Below, one piece after another: positions 9,634-19,995 of a stretch of DNA of 64,000 nucleotides. The notes beneath the pieces were generated by a model, which had not been told where the DNA came from, made no database searches, and was given only the letters and a program-made list of their open reading frames with translations. A program made the translations under genes and the position numbers. This stretch comes from Micromonospora sp. R77 (GTDB taxonomy: Bacteria; Actinomycetota; Actinomycetes; Mycobacteriales; Micromonosporaceae). The stretch covers positions 2,728,001-2,792,000 of the forward strand of contig NZ_JALDST010000001.1 of NCBI RefSeq assembly GCF_022747945.1. The letters run 5' to 3'. The number at the start of each line of letters is the position of its first letter. Within the stretch, counting starts at the first letter, position 1.

Positions 9634-10131
9634 TCAGCCCTCGGGCAGCCAGGCCACGCGCAGCGCGACCGCCGCCTCCAGCTCCAGCAGGGTCACCTTG
9701 CGGGGCAGGCCGCCGCCGAAGCCGACCAGCTTGCCGCCCGCCCCGACGATCCGGTGACAGGGCACCAGCACCGGCACCGGGTTCCGGTTGCACGCCACCC
9801 CGACCGCCCGCGCCGCACCCGGCTCGCCGACCGCCCGCGCCACCTCGCCGTAGGTGAGCGTCTCGCCGTACGGAATGCGGGTCATCTCCCGCCACACCGC
9901 CCGCTCGAACGACGAACCCCGGGGTGCCACCACCGGCACCGTGAACCCGGTCGACTCACCCGCGAAGTACGCCCGCAGCTCCGCCACGGCCAGCCGCGCC
10001 ACCTCGTCACCGGGTGCCTCGACCGCCGACTCGACCCGCCCGAAGTGCGCCCCGCACACGGCCTCGCCGTCGGTGGCCACGGAGAACTCGCCGATCGGCG
10101 AGTCGAGCACGGTCCAGCGCATGTCCGCCAT
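9634..10131 (-). CDS. ogt: Methylated-DNA--protein-cysteine methyltransferase
   Basis: A 165-residue suicide repair protein that moves alkyl groups from O6-alkylguanine to its own cysteine. The active-site segment VPCHRIVGAGGKLVGFGGG is complete, with the acceptor Cys in PCHR. The preceding helix-turn-helix region (YGETLTYGEVARAVGEPGAA) is typical. The N-terminal part is short, as in Ogt/MGMT proteins without an Ada domain. The frame is open to 10350, but AGGAG four bases before the ATG at 10131 (MADMRWTVLDSPIG) and the divergent sigma factor gene at 10220 support the short form. Confidence 0.93.
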   Translation of the reverse strand: MADMRWTVLDSPIGEFSVATDGEAVCGAHFGRVESAVEAPGDEVARLAVAELRAYFAGESTGFTVPVVAPRGSSFERAVWREMTRIPYGETLTYGEVARAVGEPGAARAVGVACNRNPVPVLVPCHRIVGAGGKLVGFGGGLPRKVTLLELEAAVALRVAWLPEG

Positions 10132-10219
10132 TCTGCTCCTGCCCCACGACATCGACTCCACGCACGGACCGGGGCAAAGTTTCCGGCGTGGCCCGCGTCC
10201 TGGATAGCGGAGGTGGGCG

Positions 10220-10741
10220 GTGACTGAGGTGACCGACGGGGAGTTCACCGCGTTCGTCAACGAACGGGGCAACGCACTGCTGCGGATCGCGTACGCGCTC
10301 GCCGGCAACCAGCACGCCGCGGAGGACCTGCTGCAGAACGCGTTGGCCAAGGCGTACGCCCGGTGGCCGAGGATCCGCGGTGACGCCGAGCCGTACGTGA
10401 AACGGATCCTCTACCACGACCAGGTCTCCGGCTGGCGGCATCGGGCACGGCGCCCGGAGGTGCCGGTCGCGGTGCTGCCGGAGCGGGCGGCGACCGGTGA
10501 CAGCGGGCACGACGCCGACCTGCGGATGCTGCTGCGTGAGGCGCTGCTGGCCCTGCCGCCCCGGCAGCGTGCCGTGCTGACCCTGCGCTACCTGGAGGAC
10601 CTCAGCGTCGAGCAGACCGCGGCGATCCTCGGCTGCCGGCCCGGCACCGTGGCCAGCCAGGCGTCGAAGGCGCTCGCGAAGCTCCGCGTACTGGTGCCCG
10701 GACTGGACGACCTGACCGACCGCTCGGAGGTGACGCGATGA
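10220..10741 (+). CDS. SigE-family ECF RNA polymerase sigma factor
   Basis: A 173-residue ECF sigma factor of the actinobacterial SigE-like group. Region 2 is seen as ALLRIAYALAGNQHAAEDLLQ followed by NALAKAYARWPRI. Region 4 is seen as ALLALPPRQRAVLTLRYLED and LSVEQTAAILGCRPGTVASQ. It starts at a GTG preceded by GGAGG. Its stop overlaps the ATG of the following membrane protein gene by 4 nt (ATGA), a typical arrangement for a sigma factor and its membrane-bound regulator. The signal it senses is not visible in the sequence. Confidence 0.88.
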   Translation: MTEVTDGEFTAFVNERGNALLRIAYALAGNQHAAEDLLQNALAKAYARWPRIRGDAEPYVKRILYHDQVSGWRHRARRPEVPVAVLPERAATGDSGHDADLRMLLREALLALPPRQRAVLTLRYLEDLSVEQTAAILGCRPGTVASQASKALAKLRVLVPGLDDLTDRSEVTR

Positions 10742-11828
10742 CCCGGTCGACGGAGGACGCCCTGCGGGCGGCCGTACACGACCTCGCGGACGGGGCCCGG
10801 CCGGTGCCGGACCTGGCCGGCCGGGCGCTCGACCGGGGCCGCCGGCTGCGCCGCCGTCGCCGGGTCGCCACCGCCGGGGCCGCCGTGGCGGCGGTGGTCG
10901 CGGTGCTCCTGCCGTTCGCGCTGCTGCGGCCCGACCCGGCACCGCACCCGGGCACGCCCCCGCCACGGGCACTCCCGACCCGACCAGGCTGCCCGAGCCG
11001 GGGCCGGACTGGACCACGAGGCCGGTGCTGCTGCCGGGCGACCGGCGGGTGGTCGGGGCGGCGTTCCGGAACGGCGCGGGGTCGGCCTTCGTCCTCGACC
11101 GGGCCACCGGCCAGTACCGCCGGACCGGCAGCCATGACGGCGTCTATCCGGCGCCCGCCGGGTCGTCCGTCGCGGTCCGGGACGAGAAGCGACCCCGCCA
11201 GGTCGGCCTGACCGACGTCCGCACCGGCAAGCTCCACTGGTACGAGGTGGGCCGGGCGCTCTCCGGCCCCCAGTGGTCCCCGGACGGCCGCCGGCTGCTG
11301 TTCACCACGCACCAGGTGGACCGGTTCGGCTTCGTCGTGCTGGACACCGACGGCACGACTCAGACGCACCTGACGAACGCGTGGATCGGCTCGTGCAGTG
11401 ACTTCTGCGACTTCGCCTGGACCAGGGACGGCCGGGAGGTGGCGTTGACGCTCTCCCGTCGCCGGGACGAGGGAGCACCGCGCGACCTCGCCCGGGGCGT
11501 GCAGCTCTTCTCCGTCGCCGACGGGCGGCCGACCCGGTTCCTGTCGATGCCCGGCAGACCGATCGGGCCGGATTCCTGGTCACCGGACGGCACACGGGTG
11601 GTCGTCCAGGGGCAGCGGGAGCCCTTACTGGTCGACATCGCCACCGGCGAGGTGGTGAACCCACTGCCGGCCGCCGAGGTGGTCTGGGTCGCCGACGACC
11701 GGCTGCTCTACCGGCGGCCCTACGGGTCGCACGACTTCGTGCTCGCCGACCTCACCGGACGGGAACTGGTCCGCCAGCCGCTGCCGCGGGAACTCGCCGA
11801 ACGGGAGATCACCATCGGTCGGGACTGA
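10738..11828 (+). CDS. SigE-linked membrane protein with beta-propeller-like domain, apparent frameshift
   Basis: The N-terminal part (MTRSTEDALRAAVHDLADGA, then an Arg-rich stretch and the membrane helix VATAGAAVAAVVAVLLPFAL) reads in one frame to about 10960. The C-terminal part (GPDWTTRPVLLPGDRRVVGA to the stop at 11828) reads in another. The latter has propeller-type repeats such as SGPQWSPDGRRLLFTT, DFAWTRDGREVALTL and PDSWSPDGTRVVVQG, like TolB/WD40 proteins. Adding one C to the C5 run at 10957-10961 joins them into one protein of about 363 residues. The overlap with the sigma gene suggests a membrane-bound partner of the sigma factor. I think this is a sequence error or a recent mutation rather than two genes. 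Confidence 0.7.
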
Positions 11829-11879
11829 TTGGTCGCTCAGGTCGCTGGGGCGGCCACCGACTTGCCCCAGGGGGCTACC

Positions 11880-12401
11880 GTGCAGGTCGTGGCCACGGGG
11901 ACGCTCGTATTTCTGATCATCGGCGGCGTGGGCGTCGGCGTGCTGGCGGTCGCCCTGCTCGGTGCGGGACTGCTCCACATCGGCCACCCCGACGTCGACG
12001 GTCCGGTGTCGGTGGAGGCGGTCGCCGGCTTCACCGGCGCGTTCGGCTTCGGGGCCGCCATCGTCAACGAGCTGCTCGGTGGTCGTACCCCCGGGATGGT
12101 CGCCGCGGCGGCGGCCGGGGGCGTGCTCGCGGCGGTGCCCACCGCGTGGCTGGCGGTCCGGCTCACCCGGGCGGCGCGCGACATGCGGACCGACCCCACC
12201 CCCACCCGCGACGACCTGGTCGGCGCGATCGGCCTGGTCGTCACCCCGGTCCCCACCGGCGGCTACGGCGAGGTCCGGGTACGCGTCGCCGGCCAGCCGG
12301 TCAAGCTCAACGCCCGCGCCGACAAGCCGATCCCGGTCGGCGCCCGGGTCTTCGTGGTCAACGCGCTCAGCGAGACCAGCGTGCACGTCGAAACCTACTG
12401 A
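11880..12401 (+). CDS. NfeD-like membrane protein
   Basis: A 173-residue protein with two to three membrane segments (GTLVFLIIGGVGVGVLAVAL, AGFTGAFGFGAAIVNELL, AAAAGGVLAAVPTAWLAV). A C-terminal soluble domain (DDLVGAIGLVVTPVPTGGYG, then PVGARVFVVNALSETSVHV) has the style of an OB-fold as in NfeD proteins. NfeD proteins partner with flotillins, and the next gene, 23 bp downstream, is a flotillin. The start GTG at 11880 has AGGGGG at proper spacing and begins just before the first membrane helix. The open frame extends 51 bp upstream. No serine protease domain is present, so this is the short NfeD type. Confidence 0.75.
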   Translation: MQVVATGTLVFLIIGGVGVGVLAVALLGAGLLHIGHPDVDGPVSVEAVAGFTGAFGFGAAIVNELLGGRTPGMVAAAAAGGVLAAVPTAWLAVRLTRAARDMRTDPTPTRDDLVGAIGLVVTPVPTGGYGEVRVRVAGQPVKLNARADKPIPVGARVFVVNALSETSVHVETY

Positions 12402-12424
12402 ATCCCCGACAGACGGGAACTCCC

Positions 12425-13930
12425 ATGCCCCTGCTCGTCGCCATCGGCGGCGCGGTCCTCCTCGCCGTCGTCCTCGTCCTCTTCGTGCTCTCCCGGATCA
12501 AGGTGGCCGGCCCGAACGAGGCGTTCATCGTCACCGGCCGCAAGGGTCGGACCACCCAGAACGCCGAGGGCCTGCGCTCCACCGACATGTCCGGGCAGAA
12601 GGTCGTGCTCGGCGCCTCGGTCTTCGTCCTGCCGGTGGTGCAGAAGCTCCAGTCGCTCGACCTGTCCAGCCGCCGGATCGACGTCGGCATCAAGGGCGCG
12701 GTGAGCAAGCAGGGCATCCGTACCGAGCTGCACGGTGTGGCGATCGTCAAGGTCGGCGGGACCGAGGACGCGATCCGCGCCGCCGCGCAGCGGTTCCTGC
12801 ACCAGCAGGACGAGATCGACAACTTCACCCGGGAGGTGCTCGCCGGTGCGCTCCGCTCGATCGTCGGCCGGCTCACCGTCGAGGAGATCATCCGGGACCG
12901 GGCGGCGTTCGCCAGCGCGGTCGCCGAGGAGGCCGAGCACTCGATGACCAACCAGGGTCTGGTGCTGGACACCTTCCAGCTCCAGGACATCCTGGCCGAG
13001 GGCTCCTACCTGCAGGACCTGGGCCGGCCGGAGGCCGCCCGGGTGCTCAAGGACGCCGCCATCGCCGAGGCGCGGGCCCGGCAGCAGGCCGAGCAGGAGC
13101 GGCTGCTCGCCGAGGAGGCGATCGCCGAGGCGAACCGGAACCTCTCCCTCAAGCAGGCCGGCATCCAGGCCGAGATCGACGCCGCCAAGGCGAAGTCCGC
13201 CGCCGCCGGCCCGCTCGCCCAGGCCGAGCGGGACCAGGCGATCCTCACCGAGCAGCAGAAGGTGGCCGAGCGCAACGCCGAGCTGAAGCAGCGGCAGCTC
13301 GACACCGAGGTGCGCAAGCCGGCCGACGCGGCCCGCTACAAGGTCGAGCAGGAGGCCGAGGCGGCCCGCAACGCGGCCGTGCTGAACGCCGACGCGCGCC
13401 GGCAGGCCACCATCGCCGCCGCGCAGGCCGAGGCCGAGCAGGCCCGGCTCACCGGTGAGGGCGAGCGGGCCCGCCGGGCCGCGCTGGCCGAGGCGAACGC
13501 GATCGAAGGTGCCAAGGAGGGTGAGGCCGAGCAGCGCCGGCGTACCGCGATCGCCGACGCGATCGAGCGCGAGGGCCAGGCAGAGGCCGCGGCGATCCTG
13601 GCCAAGGGCCAGGCCGAGGCCGAGTCGATGGCCCGCAAGGCCGAGGCGTTCGCCGCGTACGGCGAGGCGGCCGTGCTCGACCTGCTGGTCAAGGTGCTGC
13701 CGCAGGTCGTCGAGGCGGCCAGCGCCCCGATCGGCGCGATCGACAAGATGACCGTCATCTCCACCGACGGCGCCTCGTCGCTGACCAAGTCGGTCGCCGG
13801 CAACGTCGCCCAGGGCCTCCAGCTCGGCACCGACCTGACCGGCATCGACCTGGCCGGCCTGCTCGCCAAGCTGGGCGGCGCGCACACCAACGGCAAGGCC
13901 ACGGTGGACGGCAGCACCGTCGAGCACTGA
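12425..13930 (+). CDS. Flotillin-family (SPFH/PHB domain) protein
   Basis: A 501-residue flotillin, a membrane scaffold that organises lipid domains. One N-terminal membrane segment (LLVAIGGAVLLAVVLVLFVL) is followed by the SPFH domain (about 30-190, with GPNEAFIVTGRKG and TREVLAGALRSIVGRLTVEE). A long Ala/Glu-rich coiled coil (about 200-440) contains many AEAEQ-type repeats, as in FloT and YqiK. The C-terminus is Gly/Ser-containing and less ordered. It follows the NfeD-like gene, so the pair is most likely one operon. A terminator follows at 13946-13981. Confidence 0.92.
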   Translation: MPLLVAIGGAVLLAVVLVLFVLSRIKVAGPNEAFIVTGRKGRTTQNAEGLRSTDMSGQKVVLGASVFVLPVVQKLQSLDLSSRRIDVGIKGAVSKQGIRTELHGVAIVKVGGTEDAIRAAAQRFLHQQDEIDNFTREVLAGALRSIVGRLTVEEIIRDRAAFASAVAEEAEHSMTNQGLVLDTFQLQDILAEGSYLQDLGRPEAARVLKDAAIAEARARQQAEQERLLAEEAIAEANRNLSLKQAGIQAEIDAAKAKSAAAGPLAQAERDQAILTEQQKVAERNAELKQRQLDTEVRKPADAARYKVEQEAEAARNAAVLNADARRQATIAAAQAEAEQARLTGEGERARRAALAEANAIEGAKEGEAEQRRRTAIADAIEREGQAEAAAILAKGQAEAESMARKAEAFAAYGEAAVLDLLVKVLPQVVEAASAPIGAIDKMTVISTDGASSLTKSVAGNVAQGLQLGTDLTGIDLAGLLAKLGGAHTNGKATVDGSTVEH

Positions 13931-13945
13931 CCGACCCGCAGAAAC

Positions 13946-13981
13946 GACGGTGCCCGCCGGAGGAATCCGGCGGGCACCGTC
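13946..13981. terminator. Bidirectional terminator between flotillin and subtilase genes
   Basis: A perfect 15-bp inverted repeat (GACGGTGCCCGCCGG and its complement) with loop AGGAAT, between two convergent genes: 16 bp after the flotillin stop and 14 bp before the subtilase stop. It probably serves both. Confidence 0.85.
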
Positions 13982-13994
13982 GTCGGGTGGTACG

Positions 13995-16022
<2,028 letters not shown>

Positions 16023-16220
16023 GTGTGTTTTCTCCCCGTGGTTCGGCGACCGTCCATGCGGGACGGGCGACGGGTGATCGACGCGTCCCGCCCCGGACAT
16101 CGGTCAGCGGGGCAGAAGGACGCCGATACATCATGCGGGAAGATCGCCGTGACCGGCGTCAACCTTTCGGTCGATACGCCGGCGTGTCGTCGTCGGAGGC
16201 GGCCGGTCGGGCCACCCGGC

Positions 16221-17681
16221 TCAGCCGACGACGCCCTCGTCGCGGGCCCAGCGCAGCAACTCCGCCTCGGCCTCGTCGCGGTCCAGCGGCCCGCGCTCCA
16301 GGCGCAGCTCCTTCAGGTGCTGCCAGGCCCGGCCCACCACCGGTCCCGGCGGTACGCCGAGCAGCTCCATGATCGCGTTGCCGTCCAGGTCGGGGCGGAC
16401 CCGGGCCAGGTCCTCCTCGGCCGCGATCCGGGCGATCCGCTCCTCCAGCGCGTCGTAGTCCGCGGCCAGGGCGGCGGCCTTGCGCCGGTTCCGGGTGGTG
16501 CAGTCCGACCGGGTCAACTTGTGCAGCCGGGAGAGCAGGTCACCGGCGTCGGCGACGTACCGGCGGACCGCCGAATCGGTCCACTCGCCCCGGCCGTACC
16601 CGTAGAAGCGCAGGTGCAGGCCGACCAGCTTGACCACCTGGGAGGTGACGTCCTTGGGATAGCGCAGGGCCTTCATCCGGGCCTTGGTCAGCCGGGCGCC
16701 GACCACCTCGTGGTGGTGGAAGCTGACCCGACCGTCCGAACCGACCGCCTTGGTGGCCGGCTTGCCCACGTCGTGCATGAGCGCGGCCATCCGCAGCACG
16801 AAGTCGCAGCCGCCGGACTCCATCGACATGGCGTTCTCGACGACGGTGAGGGTGTGCTCGTAGACGTCCTTGTGCTGGGCGTGCTCGTCGATCTCCAGCT
16901 TGAGGCCGGTCAGCTCGGGCAGGAAGCGCTCGGCCAGCCCGGTGTCGACCAGCAGCCGCAGCCCGGTGATCGGGTCCGCCCCGCAGAGCAGCTTGGTGAA
17001 CTCGTCCCGGATCCGCTCGGCGGTGATCCGGTCCAGGTCGGCGGCCATCCGCGCCATCGCCGCCCGGACCTCCGGGTGGACGGCGAAGCGGAGCTGGGCG
17101 GCGAACCGGGCCGCCCGCAGCATCCGCAGCGGGTCGTCGCGGAACGACTCCTGCGGCGTGCCGGGGGTACGGATGACCTTGGCGGCCAGGTCGGCGAGGC
17201 CACCGTGCGGGTCGGTGAACCGGTGCTCGGGCAGGCTCACGGCCATCGCGTTGATGGTGAAGTCGCGCCGCTTGAGGTCGTCGTCGAGGCTGGTCCCGTA
17301 CTCGACCACCGGGTTCCGGCTGACCTGGTCGTACGCCTCCGCGCGGAAGGTAGTGATCTCCAGCTGGAGGCCGTCGCGTTGGCAGCCGATGGTGCCGAAC
17401 TCCCGACCGGTCTCCCAGATCGCCTCCGCCCAGCCCTTGACGATCTGCAGCGTCTGGTCGGGGTGGGCGTCGGTGCAGAAGTCGAGGTCCTCGCCGAGCC
17501 GGCCGAGCAGGGCGTCCCGGACGGAACCGCCCACCAGGTGCAGCTCGTGGCCGGCGGCGGCGAAGCGGCGACCCAGCTCGTCGGCGACCGGCGAGACGCG
17601 GAGCAGTTCGGCGACGGCGTTGCGCTGCGCGGCGGTGAGCTCGCGGCGGTCGGCGGCGTGGGGTGCGGAGGCTTCGGACAT
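16221..17681 (-). CDS. cca: CCA tRNA nucleotidyltransferase
   Basis: A 486-residue enzyme that adds or repairs the 3' CCA end of tRNAs. The class II nucleotidyltransferase head carries HLVGGSVRDALLGR and the metal-binding EDLDFCTDA (about residues 45-80), then RRDFTINAMAVSL. The RNA-binding part has DDPLRMLRAARFAAQL. An HD-type phosphohydrolase domain follows (AALMHDVGKPATK). It is divergent from murJ with 126 bp between them, an order found in many actinobacteria next to the origin. This matters here because at least one local tRNA gene (tRNA-Ile) does not encode its full CCA. Confidence 0.95.
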   Translation of the reverse strand: MSEASAPHAADRRELTAAQRNAVAELLRVSPVADELGRRFAAAGHELHLVGGSVRDALLGRLGEDLDFCTDAHPDQTLQIVKGWAEAIWETGREFGTIGCQRDGLQLEITTFRAEAYDQVSRNPVVEYGTSLDDDLKRRDFTINAMAVSLPEHRFTDPHGGLADLAAKVIRTPGTPQESFRDDPLRMLRAARFAAQLRFAVHPEVRAAMARMAADLDRITAERIRDEFTKLLCGADPITGLRLLVDTGLAERFLPELTGLKLEIDEHAQHKDVYEHTLTVVENAMSMESGGCDFVLRMAALMHDVGKPATKAVGSDGRVSFHHHEVVGARLTKARMKALRYPKDVTSQVVKLVGLHLRFYGYGRGEWTDSAVRRYVADAGDLLSRLHKLTRSDCTTRNRRKAAALAADYDALEERIARIAAEEDLARVRPDLDGNAIMELLGVPPGPVVGRAWQHLKELRLERGPLDRDEAEAELLRWARDEGVVG

Positions 17682-17807
17682 GGGATCGCCAGCCTATCGG
17701 TCCTCTCCCGGAACACCGCCGCCGGGCGCGGGTAAGAGGTACAGGTTGACTAAGGTTCTTCACCGTCGGGTCGGCATCCTGCCCCGACGTGACCCTGGGA
17801 GGCTCCG

Positions 17808-19553
17808 ATGAGCGGCGGGCTCTACCGCAGTTCCAACGCCACGCCGGACGGCGCGATCCCTCCCACGGACGAGGCGACGTTCATCTCGGCCGAGCCGCTG
17901 AACCAGCCGGCGGTGGAGGCCACCGCCCCACCGGCGGAGGTGGTCGCCGAGACCAGCGCCGCCGCGAACAGCGCGGTGATGGCCGTCGGCAGCCTGGTCA
18001 GCCGGGGTACGGGCTTCATCCGCAACCTGATGATCGGCGCCGCCCTCGGCGGTGGCCTGGTCGGTAACGCCTACACCACCGCCCAGTTCCTCCCGAACCA
18101 GGTGTACGAGTTCCTGCTCGGCGGCGTGCTCACCAGCGTGCTCATCCCGGTGCTGGTCCGCCGCCGCAAGGTCGACCCGGACAAGGGTGAGGCGTACTCC
18201 CAGCGGCTGCTCACCCTGGCGGTGCTCACGCTGGCGGGCGCCGCGCTGATCGCGGTGATCCTCGCGCCGGTGCTGACCGCGCTGTACGCCAGCGGCAAGG
18301 ACGGCGCGTACACCGGACTGGTCAACGACCTGTCCTACCTGATGCTGCCGATGCTCTTCTTCACCGGCGTGAGTGCGCTGATCGCGGCGGTGCTGAACAC
18401 CCGGGGGCACTTCGCCGCCCCGATGTGGGCACCGATCCTCAACAACCTGGTGGTCATCGGCACCTGCGCCGTCTACATCGCGGTCTTCGGGGCGAAGATC
18501 CTCAAGCCCGCCGAGATGGGGTGGGCCCGGATCCTGCTGATCGGCGGCGGCACCCTGCTCGGCGTGGCGGTGCAGGCCGTCGGCCTGCTGCCCGCGCTGC
18601 GCAAGGTCGGCTTCCGGTGGAAGTGGCGGTTCGACTTCCGCGAGCTGGGGCTGCGCGAGCTGGCCAAGCTCGGCGCGTGGATGTTCTGCTACGTGGCGGT
18701 CAACCAGCTCGGTCTCTTCGTGGTGGTCAACCTGCTCACCCGGGCTGCCGGCGACGACAACGCCGGCATCATGATCTACAACAACGTCTTCCTGCTGCTG
18801 ATGATGGCGCACGGGATCATCGCCGTCTCGATCATCACGGCGCTGATGCCCCGGATGAGCGCCGCCGCCGCCGACGGCCGGTTCCGGGACGTGACCGCCG
18901 ACCTGTCCCGGGGCACCCGGATGGTCAGCGCGGTGCTCGCCCCGATCGCGGTCTGCTATGCCGTGCTGGCCGGCCCGATCTCCGTGGTGGTGTTCCGCTA
19001 CGGCGCCTTCACCGGGGAGAACGCAACCGCCACCTCCACCGTGCTGCTGGTCGCCGCGGTGGGGCTGGTGCCCTTCGCGATCAGCCAGCTCTTCACCTTC
19101 GCCTTCTACGCGCTGCCGGACACCCGCACCCCGGCGCTGATCAACATCCCGGTGGTGGCGCTGCGGGTGCTCCTCCAGATCGGGCTCTTCCTCGCCTTCT
19201 CCGCCACCTTCGCGGCGGCCGGCATGATGCTCGGCAACGCCGTGTCGTACCTGGCGGCGGCGATCATCTCGGCGCTGCTGCTGCGGCCCCGGGTCGGCCG
19301 GATCGGGTTGGGCGCGATCATGCGGACCCTGGGCCGGGTGGTGCTCGCCGCGCTCGGCGCGGCGCTGGTCGGTCTGCTCGTGGTCAAGTTGCTGCCCGGT
19401 GACCCGGCGCACCTGAGCTGGGTGGCCGCCGCCGTCCAGCTGGTGATCGGCGGTGCGGTGATCGCCGGGACCTACCTGGGACTGGCGATGGTGCTGCGGA
19501 TCAGCGAGATCACCGAAGTGGTCGGGATGGTCCGCCGCCGGCTGGGTCGCTGA
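17808..19553 (+). CDS. murJ: Lipid II flippase MurJ (MviN family)
   Basis: A 581-residue polytopic membrane protein of the MOP superfamily that moves lipid II across the membrane for peptidoglycan synthesis. After a hydrophilic leader of about 60 residues come about 14 hydrophobic helices, beginning SAVMAVGSLVSRGTGFIRNL with the family signature of Ser-Arg-x-x-Gly. NAYTTAQFLPNQVYEFLLGG and the late segment NAVSYLAAAIISALLLRPRV are typical. The start ATG has GGGAGG seven bases upstream. Unlike the Mycobacterium tuberculosis protein, it ends after the last helix: the pseudokinase and outer domain are encoded by a separate gene downstream. Confidence 0.94.
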   Translation: MSGGLYRSSNATPDGAIPPTDEATFISAEPLNQPAVEATAPPAEVVAETSAAANSAVMAVGSLVSRGTGFIRNLMIGAALGGGLVGNAYTTAQFLPNQVYEFLLGGVLTSVLIPVLVRRRKVDPDKGEAYSQRLLTLAVLTLAGAALIAVILAPVLTALYASGKDGAYTGLVNDLSYLMLPMLFFTGVSALIAAVLNTRGHFAAPMWAPILNNLVVIGTCAVYIAVFGAKILKPAEMGWARILLIGGGTLLGVAVQAVGLLPALRKVGFRWKWRFDFRELGLRELAKLGAWMFCYVAVNQLGLFVVVNLLTRAAGDDNAGIMIYNNVFLLLMMAHGIIAVSIITALMPRMSAAAADGRFRDVTADLSRGTRMVSAVLAPIAVCYAVLAGPISVVVFRYGAFTGENATATSTVLLVAAVGLVPFAISQLFTFAFYALPDTRTPALINIPVVALRVLLQIGLFLAFSATFAAAGMMLGNAVSYLAAAIISALLLRPRVGRIGLGAIMRTLGRVVLAALGAALVGLLVVKLLPGDPAHLSWVAAAVQLVIGGAVIAGTYLGLAMVLRISEITEVVGMVRRRLGR

Positions 19554-19995
19554 CCCGGCTGCCGGTCGAGCCCGCCGAACACGGACGGTAAACGAGGATC
19601 ACCAGCCTGGGGACACGCCTGTGGATAACTCGGTTTTCCACCGCTCAGCAGGCCTATCGGCCTGTGGACAACCAACCGTACGGATGAGGGTGACGGCCCG
19701 AACGGGGGGAATTCGGCAGAGCGTCGGAACGGTCGCCACACCGGTGCCGCCCCTGCGTCGACTACTTGCGGTCAACCTCTAGATTGGCTGGTGCATGTGC
19801 CCGCTACGGGACGGACGACGGTCGGCGACCGATGGTCCGCCCCGGCTGCTGGCTCCCCACCGGCCGCGGCGGGAAGATGACATGTCGGAGAACCGGGCAT
19901 CCCGGGTAAGGTCGCTCTCGACGGGTACGGCAGGTGCCGACGCTGCGGGGTCGACGCCGCTGGGCCGGTTCCACCGAAGGCAGAGCGGAAAGCAC
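19554..19995. other. Intergenic region murJ-pseudokinase with two DnaA boxes
   Basis: About 440 bp without a convincing gene. Two DnaA boxes in inverted orientation lie at 19620-19628 (complement of TTATCCACA, exact) and 19663-19671 (complement of TTGTCCACA). The frame of the next gene is open from 19795, but its third-position GC content before 19996 is clearly lower than in the gene proper, so I treat 19795-19995 as leader. Confidence 0.55.

Noticed and set aside
12395..13927. Long minus-strand frame opposite flotillin
   Set aside because: Antisense of the Ala/Glu-rich coiled coil, which gives a Leu/Gly-rich nonsense protein.
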